This document shows positions 11,797 to 22,125 of a stretch of 64,000 bases of DNA, one piece after another. The translations under genes were made by a program, and so were the position numbers. The notes under the pieces are model-generated. The model saw nothing but the letters and a program-made list of their open reading frames with translations, was not told where the DNA came from and searched no databases. Each line of letters starts with the position of its first letter. Positions within the stretch are counted from its first letter, which is position 1. Source of the stretch: Zopfochytrium polystomum (taxonomy: Eukaryota > Chytridiomycota > Chytridiomycetes > Chytridiales > Chytridiaceae); the NCBI GenBank assembly GCA_025765615.1, contig JAIVFJ010000109.1, positions 62,001 through 126,000 of the forward strand, in the 5' to 3' direction.

Positions 11797-13065
11797 ATGG
11801 CAAAGGCCCCCGCGCTACCGTTCGAAGTGCTCGTGGACATCGCCAAAGCCGTCGTCGACGTGGACGACAGCTGGCAAACGACGTGCCGGATCGAGTGCAG
11901 CCTCTTCCTGATCGCACGACTTCGCCTCGTCAGCCACGCCTGGCGCGCCGCCGTCGAGTCCGACCCCGTCGCCCGCCACGCGTTCGGCGACTGCCGCCCG
12001 CTCGGAGAGGACGTGGAGCCGGAGGAGCCCACGACAGAGCAGCCGCGTTGCGGTCGCTCGGGTTCCCAGAGGAGGTACGTGGCGGGATACCCGGCCGCCG
12101 ACAAACGGGTCGGCGCGTGGCACCTTCTCGTCGATCATGAGGCCTACGGCAGCCATTGGTGCCACCAGCCCGACTCGTGGCCGAGCCAGATCTACCGCAA
12201 CCCCGGCGTCCGCCACTGGCGGTGCGGCCGCGTCTCCGCCGTCGAGTGCGACTTTGTTGCGGTCCCGCCGAACGGGAAAAGGGCGGCGCTGCATCATGGC
12301 GGTGACGACTGCGCCCCGCCTGGTGGTTGGTTCGACCTTCTGGTCGACTTTACGTTGGTCTCGTGGTGCCGCGCCAAGATGGACGAGGCAATGTTTGACG
12401 ACGGGATCGGCGGGTACTACGTTGACGAAAAAGCGTCTGTCCCGGTCATGTTTTCCAACCAGTGCGCCGCCGTTTTGGAGAGGCTCCGGAATGCAGCCGC
12501 GGCCGAGGACGGAAAGTCGGAACGCGCCGCCCGCCGCCGCCGCCCCAGGATCGTGGACAGGGCCGTTTTTGATATCGCAACGGCCAACGCGTATCTCATA
12601 CCCGCTTCGCGTAAACAGAGTGCGGGACCTGGACAGCTGCCATCGGTTGGGATTTACATGCATCAAGGGCTACGCGGGTCCGTCCCGCTGGCACGGGCAA
12701 GCCTCCTCGGTGTGCGAGCGCAACTGCGCGTTCTGCGCCGCCGCGATAGGTGGGCTGTACTTTGATTGGCGGCGGTTTGGGAACTCCCACGGCTATGAGT
12801 TCGCGCGCTGGCACAGTTAGACAGGCTGTGGCTCGTCTCGACGCTTTTGCGGAGGTTTGAAAGGTTCGCGGGGTTTGACGATTGGGACGGCTCGGCGTCG
12901 GGCGATTCGGGCGGTCCGACGTCGTGTCCGTCCGCTCTGTTTTACGCGGAGAGTGTTGAGGAATTTGAAAATTATCCTTACCATGCGTACATTTTTACGG
13001 TCAGCAAGAGGACGGGGCGGTTAATAGGACTCTACTCGTGGTTTGAACATGGCGAGCGGCCTTGA
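11797..13065 (+). pseudogene. F-box-like/Cys-rich protein with two apparent frameshifts
   Basis: Starts at ATG 11797 (MAKAPALPFEVLVDIAKAVV) with an F-box-like LPxEVLxxI segment and LRLVSHAWRAAV. The good reading runs in frame 1 to about 12605, then frame 2 (RVRDLDSCHRLGFTC ... CERNCAFC) to about 12810, then frame 1 again (LDRLWLVSTLLRRFERF ... YSWFEHGERP), ending TGA 13065. No GT-AG intron explains the switches. They look like two compensating single-base indels, either mutations or sequence errors. Pieces on both sides of each break are protein-like, and the middle piece holds a Cys cluster (C..C..CxxxCxxC) that could bind zinc. If the breaks are errors the product is about 420 aa. Function unknown. 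Confidence 0.6.
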
Positions 13066-13820
13066 GCGCGACGCGCGTGGTACGCACTGGAAGTGCATTC
13101 AATCTGTTTTTTTTTCCTACTCGTATTTTTCAACCAAACAAGACGCAATACTGCGGCAGCTCAGACCACCCCTCCGCCAACGCACGTCTATCCTCTCTCG
13201 ACGCCGCCATAGTCACGAGCAGCACTGCTTCCGCCGAGGCGGTGAGCTCCGTCGCTGTCTGCTCCACTGTCAGCTTGCGCACAACGCTCGTGCGAGACGA
13301 CCACCCTGTTCCACCGCCCGTCGCAGTTGACACACGGCAACACCACCTTGCCCAGCCTCCGCAGGGGCGGCGGCGCCGCAACAATCTTGCCCGCCTCCAC
13401 CGGCGCACCGTCAAACGACCGCCCGAACCCGCCTCCACCGCTTGGCCACTTGGCCGCGGGGTCGACACGTGCGCGGGGACCGGTCCTTTCAGATGGGAGA
13501 CCGTGTCCGCCTCTCGCTCATGTAAATTTCTCCCATCCGCGCTCCGTGAACACGAGACCTTGGACAAGCTTCGGAAAGTCACGTGACAGACAAGTTCTCC
13601 TCATGCGGCACGACGGAAAAACAAACCGTCCCACTACTCCGCACCACTTCGTTCACCCATTCTCCCGCCTCCAGCAACACAACGAATACCCCCCAGGCCG
13701 CAAGCAAGCGCGCACCGCTCGCAGTATAAAAGCCACGCACTGGGCTCCTCCAATCGCAAACTCACCCTGATTCGAACAAACGGCCGGCCCTTCGTCCTCC
13801 CCTCAATCCCGGACATCAAA
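13066..13820. other. Intergenic, promoter of the next small gene
   Basis: No gene supported. Overlapping open frames on both strands reflect GC-rich composition. The 3' part carries the TATA box of the gene at 13821. Confidence 0.5.
13725..13731 (+). promoter_or_regulatory. TATA box (TATAAAA)
   Basis: A perfect TATAAAA, with a CCAATC 20-30 bases downstream, lies about 90 bases before ATG 13821, a normal distance for a Pol II promoter with a short leader. Confidence 0.65.
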
Positions 13821-14132
13821 ATGCTCGTCTTCCTCCTCGTCCGCCACCTCCGCCGTCGCCAACGCCACGGCTGCTCTCAACGCCCCAGCTGCTGTGTCCA
13901 CCGACGCAGCTCAACGCCGGTTGACCTTACGGCGCAAGATGCGGGACGCCGCGGTTGCTGCCGCCGCTGCAAGCGAAGCCGGGCTCCGGACGCCGAAGAG
14001 CCGATCAAGAAGGACGACGACGCGCAGACGACGGTCAAGCGTGCCGACGAGACGGTAGATGAAAGCAAGGCTGTCGAAGGCAACCTTGTGGATTCCCAGC
14101 CGATGGAAAAGCTGCCGGCGTACGCTGAGTAG
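13821..14132 (+). CDS. Small hypothetical protein (103 aa)
   Basis: First ATG downstream of the TATA box. The C-terminal half (AEEPIKKDDDAQTTVK ... MEKLPAYAE) is acidic, hydrophilic and protein-like. The N-terminal half in this frame is Arg/Cys-rich and odd, while the +1 frame there reads a Ser/Ala-rich low-complexity stretch. A one-base indel near codon 2 or around 13980 may therefore have displaced the N-terminus. No domain recognised; existence rests on promoter plus C-terminal composition. Confidence 0.45.
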   Translation: MLVFLLVRHLRRRQRHGCSQRPSCCVHRRSSTPVDLTAQDAGRRGCCRRCKRSRAPDAEEPIKKDDDAQTTVKRADETVDESKAVEGNLVDSQPMEKLPAYAE

Positions 14133-14484
14133 TCTCGGGTCGTTCACCGCGTTTCTATTTGCTTGGTTTGTTATTTTTTTTTGTTTGTTGCGCATCCACG
14201 TATTCCGGCTAAACCGAAAAGCAAAGTGATTCTGGCTGCAATTCGTCCAAAGGCCCCATATTTCTTCCTCCTTCTTCTCAATGGGTTTTCTCAGTCCGAT
14301 TGTTTCAGTGCCACATTTACTGCGTTACTGCATTTAACAAAATATAAGAAACGATCAAACAAATTTGAAATGAACTCTGTCAATCCATTCTTGCTACAAA
14401 AAAGTGCATCAACACTCTGGATGAGGAGCACGGATTTTCCCTCTAAACAACTCGGTCAGAAAGTTCAGAAAAGGAATCCAAAGA
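14133..14484. other. AT-richer 3' flank, nothing recognised
   Basis: Convergent 3' ends of the 13821 (+) and 14485 (-) genes. No RNA or repeat seen. Confidence 0.5.
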
Positions 14485-15561
14485 TCAATCTTCGACACTC
14501 TGCAACATTCTCTTCCCAGGAATTGTCACAATGAGCGCCGCTGTCGCGTAAATGTCCACGAGCGTGGCTTCATTGCCGTAAGCCGCAAACGAGCTTGCGC
14601 GGATGGTAAACGCCTTTGGCCTCCTCACCCACACTAGGTCCTTCAACACTTCGCAGTTGGCGTCGCGAGTCAGAATATCGTACAGTTCCCGCTTCTGGCC
14701 GCCCATCCATTCGCACCTCGCCGCAAAGTTCGGTCCCACCAGAAGCACGGCGCCATCGCCGCAGCAGTTGATTCGCACGCTGCTGCCAAAGTTGTAACCG
14801 TTCGGCTCAATAGAGTAGGGTCCGTATCCCTGCTGCTTTTCCTCTCCGTCGTCCTCCCAGTCCGCTTCGTAGATCGCGGCGACTTCGAACTCGAGGCCCG
14901 CGGACTTGACGGCGGACGTGAGGAGGTAGTCTTCACCCTTGAGGTCGGCGAGTTTCAGGTGCAGGCCACCGCCTACGGCTTTCGAGTACTCGTGCGCCAG
15001 CGCAAAACCCAGTTCCCCGCCGTCAGGCATGAACAGCGGGTCGGACAGTAGCTGCTTCAGGAACGACTCCACAGATGATCCTGGCATGTCCACGGACGGC
15101 GCAGGTACGTCGTTAGCAGCGTCTTCCTCGGCTTCGGTAACGCGGTGCAAGTTGAAAGTAAGGGTCACGCGGAGCCCGTCGACCACTGGGAGAATCTCGT
15201 GCTCGCAGAACCGGCTGATGTTGTACAGCCGTGGGTGTGCGGGGAGGGCTGCAGCCGCGGCGCGGAAGCAGGAGCGCAGCTTGCGAGCGCTTTTGCTGTT
15301 TTCATCGTCGTTCAGCTTGGGTCCGTCGAGCGCTGGCGTGGTGAGGTTGAAAAAGTCGAAGCCGGACAGGAAGGCGAGGCAGGGGGCCGGGTGCATGCCC
15401 GCTGAGCGGAGGGCTTTGCAGGTGCTCGTCAGGCGACCGTCTGCCTCGAGGTCGTTGAGCAGCCGCTGGATGCGGCGAAGGACCTCGGCCGGAACTGTTG
15501 ACTGACCGACGGCGATCGATGAAGGGAAGGAAGTGGGCGGCGGTTCCGCTGTTGTTGGCAA
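14485..15561 (-). CDS. F-box-like hypothetical protein (about 358 aa, N-terminus uncertain)
   Basis: Long open frame ending TGA at 14485-14487. The N-terminal part (TVPAEVLRRIQRLLNDLEAD...STCKALRSAG) looks like an F-box, followed by an unassigned soluble region with GDGAVLLVGPNF and FTIRASSFAAYG. A TGA lies four codons before the first usable codon and there is no in-frame ATG until residue ~56. The start must therefore be a non-AUG codon or come from an upstream exon. A C/A-rich acceptor-like AACAACAG at about 15545 could be that splice site. Upstream lies a truncated member of another family. Substrate and partners unknown. Confidence 0.55.
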   Translation of the reverse strand: MPTTAEPPPTSFPSSIAVGQSTVPAEVLRRIQRLLNDLEADGRLTSTCKALRSAGMHPAPCLAFLSGFDFFNLTTPALDGPKLNDDENSKSARKLRSCFRAAAAALPAHPRLYNISRFCEHEILPVVDGLRVTLTFNLHRVTEAEEDAANDVPAPSVDMPGSSVESFLKQLLSDPLFMPDGGELGFALAHEYSKAVGGGLHLKLADLKGEDYLLTSAVKSAGLEFEVAAIYEADWEDDGEEKQQGYGPYSIEPNGYNFGSSVRINCCGDGAVLLVGPNFAARCEWMGGQKRELYDILTRDANCEVLKDLVWVRRPKAFTIRASSFAAYGNEATLVDIYATAALIVTIPGKRMLQSVED

Positions 15562-15639
15562 AGTCGTGAGTCAAAAATCTTTTTTCGTTTTGTTGGTTTT
15601 TTTCTTTCTTTTTTTTTTTCTCGCGTCGTTTCTTCGTCA

Positions 15640-15883
15640 GAAGCTTGGTTGAAACGAGTCGAAATGTAAATGGACTGACGTCATCAAGAAAGTCAAGGGC
15701 GTCGACAGGGCCTTCGCAGGCGATGGATTGCCAGCAAAGCTCAAGCAAGCAGGCTGCCTGGATCTGTGGGAGGCGGAAGAGGGTGGCGGCGGCAAAGCGG
15801 TCCTGCGACGAGTTGCTGTAGCTGCAGATCAGGACCTCGAGGTTGGAGGGCAGTTGGCGGGGACGACGGCGTGAAGTGGTCAT
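15640..15883 (-). pseudogene. Truncated N-terminal piece of the 'LQWWKDSG' repeat family
   Basis: From ATG 15883 (MTTSRRRPRQLPSNLEV) this reads LPSNLEVLICSYS, QDRFAAATLFRLPQIQAACLLEL and GPVDALDFL. These match the N-terminal block of the pseudogene at 16.1-17.1 kb (LPSNLQDLICGYS, QDRFAAATLLRLPRIQAVCLLEL, GPVEALDHL). It ends in a Lys-rich low-complexity run with none of the downstream repeats, so it is a fragment abutting the 14485-15561 gene. Confidence 0.6.
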
Positions 15884-16077
15884 CGTGCGGGAGCTGAACC
15901 AGACAGGGTTTGGTTGGTTCAAACAGTGATGATGACTGAACGAAAGGGACCCGCCCGAAAGCAGGTCTGCGGCACAAGCGCGGCGCGCTCTCCTGGAGCA
16001 GCCGCCTTCAAGGCATTATTGAGGGGCGAAACACAAAAAAAAACATCTGCGTAGGTTAAGTTTGATGCGATTCCTGT

Positions 16078-17060
16078 CTAAAGCCTGTTTCTGCGGTCGA
16101 TCCACCACTGTGCCACTGTTGCCAGGAGTGCCGCGCCGCGCTCGAGGATGCATTTAAACACCTCCTCCGCACCAGAGTTGCCTTTCCGCCACAGCTGGAA
16201 CAGACCCGAATCCTCCCACCATTCGAGGACTTCCACATGTGTCGTATCCTTGAAAGTTAACGAGTCCCAATCGATCTCAAGGCCGCTGTCCAACCACCAC
16301 TGCAAGCAGGCAGGCAGATTCATAAAAATGGCGATGGAGATGGCGGTACTGCTGTTCTTTAGTTCAAATCCACAATCCATCCACCACTAAAGCACTTTGG
16401 TGTGGCCGCACGCGCTGGCGAGGGCCATCGCCCTCGCGCTCTAATTGAATTCGAGGCCACTGTCCTTCCACCACTGCAACACTTGGATGTGTCCTGTCTG
16501 CGACGCGACGCAAACTGGTTCATCAAAGTACTGCAGGGGCAGCCCACTGTCCTTCCACCACTGCAGCACATCTACTTGCCCTCTGCTGCAGGCGGCCTTG
16601 ATCGCTCCGACATCGTACAGAAGCCTTAGTCCGCTCTCCTACCACCACTGCAGGAGATCCAAGCGACCCCGTCCGCTCGCGGCTTCAACGGCACGCTTGG
16701 TGTATCGAAGCTCCAACCCGCTGCGCTTCCACCAATCAAGGATCTCGACAGATTCCGCCGAGTCCATGGCGAAGTCGTCGTCCTCCAGCTTGTCGAGCCG
16801 CTCGCGCGGTAGGCTGCGGAGCAAATGGTCAAGGGCTTCGACGGGGCCGACAGAGCCGAGCGAGTGACGAAGCTCGAGCAAGCAGACGGCCTGGATCCGC
16901 GGGAGGCGGAGGAGGGTGGCTGCGGCGAAGCGGTCCTGCGGCGGGATGCTGTAGCCGCAGATCAGGTCCTGGAGGTTGGAGGGCAGTCGGCCGGGGAGAC
17001 GGCGTGTGGGCTGCACAAGAGACAGGTTCGGCTGGGCAATTCGGTGAACTTTGCCAAAGT
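16078..17060 (-). pseudogene. 'LQWWKDSGL' repeat protein, broken by three in-frame TAG codons
   Basis: One reading frame continues from about 17060 to TAA near 16078. After an F-box-like N-terminal block (RLPSNLQDLICGYS...FAAATLLRLP) come about seven ~29-residue units: EILDWWKRSGLEL, LLQWW*ESGLRL, VLQWWKDSGLPL, VLQWWKDSGLEF, VL*WWMDCGFEL, CLQWWLDSGLEI and VLEWWEDSGLFQ. Ankyrin-like helices (AVEAASGRGRLD, AIKAACSRGQVD) separate them. TAG codons interrupt units 2, 4 and 5 without changing frame. Such repeats resemble the expanded ankyrin-type proteins of chytrids (family memory). TAG is used as an ordinary stop by other genes here, so recoding is unlikely. Confidence 0.7.
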
Positions 17061-17100
17061 GGCGGCAACTGTCCAAGTTGCCCGCTGCAGGACCTGAGGG

Positions 17101-17101
17101 A

Positions 17102-17149
<48 letters not shown>
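17101..17149. repeat. (CA)n microsatellite
   Basis: Nearly perfect CA repeat just upstream (on the minus strand) of the broken repeat-protein gene. Confidence 0.95.
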
Positions 17150-17151
<2 letters not shown>

Positions 17152-17753
17152 TCTTTCTTCTCTACCCCTTCTCTCTTAAAATCTTCTTCAGTCTCCAGCC
17201 GTGTGACGGCAAGTCGGCGCCACTTCCGCGGCGGCCATGGCGATAACATTTCGTTGTAAATACAGTAAATGCTGTAACAAGGTTAAATACTGTCTTTTTT
17301 ATGCTAGTTTTCTGTTCAGTTTTTGGGGAAAGTTTTTGAGGAAACTTTTCCCGAGTGCTGGGAATCTTGGCACTTGCACTCGACTTGCACTCTGGCGAGC
17401 CCCGGGTATATGTTTTGCGATTGCAGCCTGGGCGAGGAGAATAATGAGAGAATCGGTCAGCGGGCCGTTGGAATCGAGCCCGAAAGACTGGTGTGGAGCC
17501 CCCCTAACCCATGAAGTCCTCACATCACTTCCTTTGCCATGTGTATAATAATGTGGTGAGACTGTGTAGCTAGATGTTTATTTCGACGAGGAGTACTGGG
17601 TGGAAGTCTGGTGGTTGGCTGTAAGGTTGAAAAGATCAAGAAGAAATGAATTTTTTGAAAGAAAGGCCCCCTCTCGAAGAACCTTCTGCTTTAAATCGCA
17701 GAAGGAAAGACTGGGGCCTTCATCTAAAGAGTGTTTTATGTCATCATGTCCAA
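17150..17753. other. Intergenic, nothing supported
   Basis: Downstream flank of the 17754-19697 gene. Only short motif-less ORFs. Confidence 0.5.
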
Positions 17754-19697
17754 CTACATGACAGTCGGCAGCGTCAAGCTTCTAATCAGCGCCGTGTCGC
17801 GTTCCCTCCTCCTTTCCCGCTCCTCCCTTTCCAAATTCAGCTTCACCTGCTCGGCCACAGTCGGCGCGACGCGCCCACCGCCGCTTCCGGTCCAGAACTT
17901 CGACAGTTTCTTCTTCTCGCCGCCGTGGGGCGCGTCGAAGTGTACCGGCTCGCACGGCTTGGAGGGACGGCCGGCGGAGATGGCGGCGAAGATGTTATCG
18001 TGGGTGGGCGGCGAGTGGGTGGAGGGAGGATGCTGCTGTGGGGCAGATGGCGGGGAGTGGGCGCGGCGCTTTGAGCGGGCGAGTTCGGCGGCGGAGGAGG
18101 GGACGGTGTCGTCGTTGTCGTCGTTGGAGAAGGAGGAGGAAGGGGAGGAGGACGAAGCGGCGAATGGAGCAGCCCTCGGCTGGCTCCGGGTCGACCCCGC
18201 GACGGTAGACCCGGCCTCGACAACCGCCGAATCAAACGACACCGCGTGGCGCACCGCGCGGCGGACGTACGCGCCGCGCGAGGGCCTCAGCGCCGGTCTT
18301 GGCGTCGCGTTTCCCGCCGTCTTCGTCTTCTCAGCCAGGCTGGCGGGAACCCGGGTCGGCGAGGCCGGATGCGGCGGCGCCGCGACCCCCAGCTGGTCGT
18401 CGTCTGGGATCCTGAGCGCGAGGTGCTGACTCCTGCGCAGCTGTTTCTGCGCGAGCAGCGTGGCGAAGGTGGCGTCGGCGGCCATGGCGGCCGCCACGGC
18501 AAACTGCGCCATGTAGTCCGGCTGCGGCTCTACCTTCGCCTCCATGACCGTCTCCGTCGGTGATCGAAGCAGCGAGCTCCGCCTCACTGGAACCACGGGT
18601 GGCGGCCTCCTCTTTCCCTTCCCGCGGTCCTCATCCGAAGGCGACTTTACCACCATCCCATACCCCCTTTCCCTCACAACGCGAAACATCTCACCCGTAA
18701 GCACCAACGGAAACGCATAATCGCACTCCAGCGGGTCAAGCCCATCGCCCTGCGGCGGCGGACGGAGCGCGACGGGTTGCGCGGCCGGGTTCCACAGAAT
18801 CAGCGAATCGTCGGCTGTAGCGGTTGTGGGCCTACCGACGTTGACGGGCGGGCTGATGAGCGCGAACGACGCCGCGGGGAGGTCGTCAGGTCGCGGCGGG
18901 AGGTATTGAGTTGTAGCGGCAGAAGACGGGTGGGCGGAGGGGATCTGCGGGAACAGGTGGAGGGCGGGGTGGTGGTTGGTTGGCGTTGTTGTCGGTGATT
19001 TGTCGACTGGCAGTTCGAGGACGGCGATGCAGCGGATCCAGCCGCCGACAACCGGAGCGGCGGACTTTGGCAGGTAGGAGGCGGCGCCTCGGGGGTCCTC
19101 CGAGTCATCGGTGCTTTCTGAGGAGAAGGACGGCCGTCGGGCCGACGAGAGCGGGGGTCTCGCTTCACCGGCGGCGATGGCTCCGGAGGGGGCAAAGAGG
19201 CTCGCGAAGAGAGTAGGCGCGGTCTTGCTGCGGCGTAGAAGGGCCTGAAAGGCGGACTTGCTCGAGGGCGGGAGAACCTTGACGGGCTGGTAGCAGCCTT
19301 GCTGGAACGCCGACGAGTCTGTCACGATTCGGAGGCTGGCAGCCGCGGCGGCGGCGGTGGCGGCTTTCCCCGCTTTCTGGGTGAGCTCGCTGCTGGCGTG
19401 CGATTGCGGGGCGCTGTTGCTCCTGTTCTTCGTGTAGGGTGCTTGCGGAACGTTGGTAGCTGTGGCGGTGGGCAGCGTTTGCGCTCTCTGCTTGGGCGGC
19501 ATGCTGGGCGTAGCAAGGAGAGGCGGTCGCGGAGATTTTTGGGGGCGCCCAGTCAGCTCGAGCAGGTCGGTCATCACCGACTCGAGCGCCACGATGGACG
19601 GACGCTTCTTCAGGCCGATCTCGGCACGACTGGGTAAGGCAGCGCGGGCGTGGGATTGCGACTGGGATCGGGAGCGGGTGCGCGGCGTAGTCGACAT
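17754..19697 (-). CDS. Large Ser/Pro/Ala-rich hypothetical protein (647 aa)
   Basis: Uninterrupted frame from ATG 19697 (MSTTPRTRSRSQSQSH) to TGA 17754. Mostly low-complexity Ser/Pro/Ala/Arg sequence with short islands: KKRPSIVALESVMTDLLEL near residue 30, PVVGGWIRCIAVLELPVDK near 220, and DYAFPLVLTGEMFRVVRERGYG near 320. The C-terminal charged helix AEQVKLNLEREERERRR is probably a coiled coil. RRSS and RPSF-type sites suggest phosphorylation. The islands look conserved-domain-like, but I do not recognise them. Probably cytosolic or nuclear and largely disordered. The opposite-strand ORFs over this gene are shadows. Confidence 0.75.
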   Translation of the reverse strand: MSTTPRTRSRSQSQSHARAALPSRAEIGLKKRPSIVALESVMTDLLELTGRPQKSPRPPLLATPSMPPKQRAQTLPTATATNVPQAPYTKNRSNSAPQSHASSELTQKAGKAATAAAAAASLRIVTDSSAFQQGCYQPVKVLPPSSKSAFQALLRRSKTAPTLFASLFAPSGAIAAGEARPPLSSARRPSFSSESTDDSEDPRGAASYLPKSAAPVVGGWIRCIAVLELPVDKSPTTTPTNHHPALHLFPQIPSAHPSSAATTQYLPPRPDDLPAASFALISPPVNVGRPTTATADDSLILWNPAAQPVALRPPPQGDGLDPLECDYAFPLVLTGEMFRVVRERGYGMVVKSPSDEDRGKGKRRPPPVVPVRRSSLLRSPTETVMEAKVEPQPDYMAQFAVAAAMAADATFATLLAQKQLRRSQHLALRIPDDDQLGVAAPPHPASPTRVPASLAEKTKTAGNATPRPALRPSRGAYVRRAVRHAVSFDSAVVEAGSTVAGSTRSQPRAAPFAASSSSPSSSFSNDDNDDTVPSSAAELARSKRRAHSPPSAPQQHPPSTHSPPTHDNIFAAISAGRPSKPCEPVHFDAPHGGEKKKLSKFWTGSGGGRVAPTVAEQVKLNLEREERERRRERDTALIRSLTLPTVM

Positions 19698-20430
19698 ATC
19701 TCAGGTGGAAAGTCGTGAAGAGTAGAACAAGAGAGAGAGGTCGAAGAGTCACAAGAAAGAAGAGGACAAGAAAGGAAGGCGGCGGCGGGTGGGCTGTCAA
19801 CGCAGAGCGGCCCCCGTCCGCGGGTGTATGAGGCTCGAAATACGCAAGGAAATCTACCGTCCAGGGCGGCTGAGCGAGAAACGCGCGTTGCTGGGCAAAA
19901 AAAACGAATGCACGTGATCGTCTTCAATCGCGCGCCGCCTCTGTCGGATCCCCTTTGATTGTGCCACCCACTTAGTCGTGGAGCAGGTTTGTTTCTTACC
20001 TGGCCGCACCCTCACGTGGCAAACGAAGAGAGCACAGAAAAACGTGGGCTGCTGACGAGACTACGAGGGTCGTGGAGGCGCTCCACGAAGCGGATCCCAT
20101 CCTTTGTCCAGAATCAGACGTTGATGAGAACTACTATATCAGATTCACAAGACACAACAGGCTCTGCGCCAAGACTGCCCATTCCCATTACGATGATCTC
20201 GCTCCACGCGCTTGACAAGCGAAATCCGTCGACAACCGGCAAGGCGGGGGTCTGCGTTGGTGCGAACCGCTGCGCAGCGTTTGCGGAAAGCTCTGGTGGG
20301 AAAGGCGTTCCATCCCCTTCCAATCCCCCTGCCCCCTACTGACAAGCAAGCGGCCCAAGCACCGCCCACTCGGAAAAGTCCTTCCTTCAAAAAGTTCACT
20401 GACCACCCCCACAATACAGACCAGACACTG
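19698..20430. other. Intergenic to left end of transposon A
   Basis: Promoter side of the 17754-19697 gene, then unassigned sequence. It ends with the CTG (20428-20430) that forms the left target duplication of transposon A. Confidence 0.5.
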
Positions 20431-20646
20431 GGGGGTTCTCAAAAGTGCGACCAAATGATCAAAAAAATTGTTTTTTGTCCAAAGCTGGACCAGGCACACT
20501 GACTGAAAAAAGAAAGAAAATGAAGAGATTTTATTCAACGTCTGACGTAATACCCCTGCTCTCGTGGGAACCATCTGTGTCGGTTGTGTCGGAGCCACTG
20601 CTGCCTGCTCCGGCCCCCACTATATCCGCCGCAAGTCGCTGCTGAA

Positions 20647-21463
20647 TCAGTCCCAGGAGGGCCTCCCTATGTCGTAGAGTGGCTCGTACTGAAGCTTCAC
20701 GTTCACAATGAAGCATATAATCCTGAAGAACTCATTCAAGCACAGCCGGCAGTGGCGAAACTGCATGGTTGTGAGGCAATGGAATTCGCGCAAGAGAGCA
20801 TTGACGTTTTCGTGGCGCGTTGCCAATTCGCCGAATGGCCCGGTTGACAAGATCTCTTGTAATTCCAGAGGAGGTGATGATTGCTGGACCCCTTTGTCTG
20901 CAACAACCTTCTCATCTGCGCCAAGGAGTGGGACAAGTTCTTCACTGAGCGATTCGCAGATCAGGGTGGGATCCACAAGCAAAGCCGTTGCTGACAAAAA
21001 CAATCTTAACTGATCCAATTGCCGTCCCAACGAGGAAGCGAATGCCAGCGTGGTTCAATTTGTGTGAGTAGTCAGACTTCTTTCGTTTTTGCTGTTCTGG
21101 CACGTGCACGTCAATTCCGTCAACATACATCGAAAATGCATCTGATGTCCAGTTCTGCCACCAATTCTCAAGAGAAAACTTGAAAATTTTAGAAAAGATA
21201 AAGGCGGCATTGTTTCTAACCTCCACAATTGAAGCGAGATACTTCAGCCCAAGGTCGGACCACGTCTGCCAAGATTGGTGACTACATCCAAGTACATTCC
21301 TTGCAACGGTTTGCGTTGGGTACACTTTCAAAAGGTAAAGGCCACAAAGAAGGTGCAGAGGTTGCGGGTTCGGGAACTGGCAGTGGCGAGCTTGAATTTG
21401 TTCCCACAGCGACTGGCAGACCCAGGGACTGATACCAAAAAATCCACAGGAAGTCTTCGTCAT
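20647..21463 (-). pseudogene. DDE_Tnp_4-like transposase, copy A, frameshifted
   Basis: Aligns with the intact transposase at 31069-32316. Shared blocks are LCGLYLLKVYPTQT, SHQSWQTWSDLG, FSMYVDGIDVHV (first Asp), VVADKG (second Asp) and ATRHENVNALLREFHCLTT (Glu region). The frame changes around 20945-20960, between KIVFVSNGFACGSHPD and the VVADKG block, so no full product is made. It lies head-to-head with the accessory gene of the same element. Confidence 0.75.
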
Positions 21464-21740
21464 TTGCTGCTCGATATCGCTTTTTTTGGGGCTGCAGGGG
21501 GTGCTGTGCTCGTCAAACCATCGTCATATTTGGAGAACCTTCGGCGGAAAAGGGCCTCCCATTGCCATTCGTTCATTGTGGCTGATGAATGGCGAGGTGG
21601 GTGCCATTTGCATTTATGCGTTTACATATGGTTTACTTACACACTACGTCAGACAGACTCCAAACATCAAAACATCAAAAAGCTTCCCTCTTTTGCAAAG
21701 AAGACAGCCGAATTGGGGCAAGTCCATGGACCAAATCGAT

Positions 21741-22043
21741 GGCACACGCCCCAAAAAATGTACACACGCTCCAAAATAAACGCACGCGCCCCAAAAAAAA
21801 TGCACGCGCCCTAAGAAAAGTGCACGCGCTCCATTTTGATATACGCCTGGTCAATTGAAAATGACAGCAGATGCGCCAAATGAGCTTGTGTTTTTGCGTT
21901 TTGCTTGTGAGATGGTGCAATTTCGGTGTGGTGCTGCACAAAAGATTTTGGAGCGTGTGCAAGTTATTTGGAGCGTGTGCTAGTTTATTGGAGTGCCTGT
22001 TTTGGGGGCTTTGGCTCGTCCTTCCGTTATTTGGGGTGTGGGC
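21741..22043. repeat. Inverted arrays of a GCNCGCNCCAAA motif in transposon A
   Basis: Five direct ~20-bp units at 21741-21840 share GC(A/G)CGC(C/T)CCAAA-like cores. Five units at about 21945-22043 read the reverse complement (TTTGGAGCGTGTGC). They sit symmetrically between the two divergent genes, where transposase or accessory-protein binding sites or a shared promoter would be expected. Confidence 0.75.
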
Positions 22044-22125
22044 TTTTTTGCCACCCAGCCCACTCGTTGGACAGGATGGCGTGATCACCATAATAAATAG
22101 GGATTGAAAGACAAACTGCAGCACG

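Noticed and set aside
11815..12666. Long antisense ORF (283 codons)
   Set aside because: Shadow of the GC-rich F-box-like gene on plus; motifs occur only in the plus reading.
16078..17060. Reassignment of TAG to sense
   Set aside because: TAG terminates UBFD1, copy 4 of the F-box family and the membrane protein in this window.
17731..18429. Plus-strand ORF of 232 codons
   Set aside because: Antisense to the C-terminal half of the 647-aa gene.
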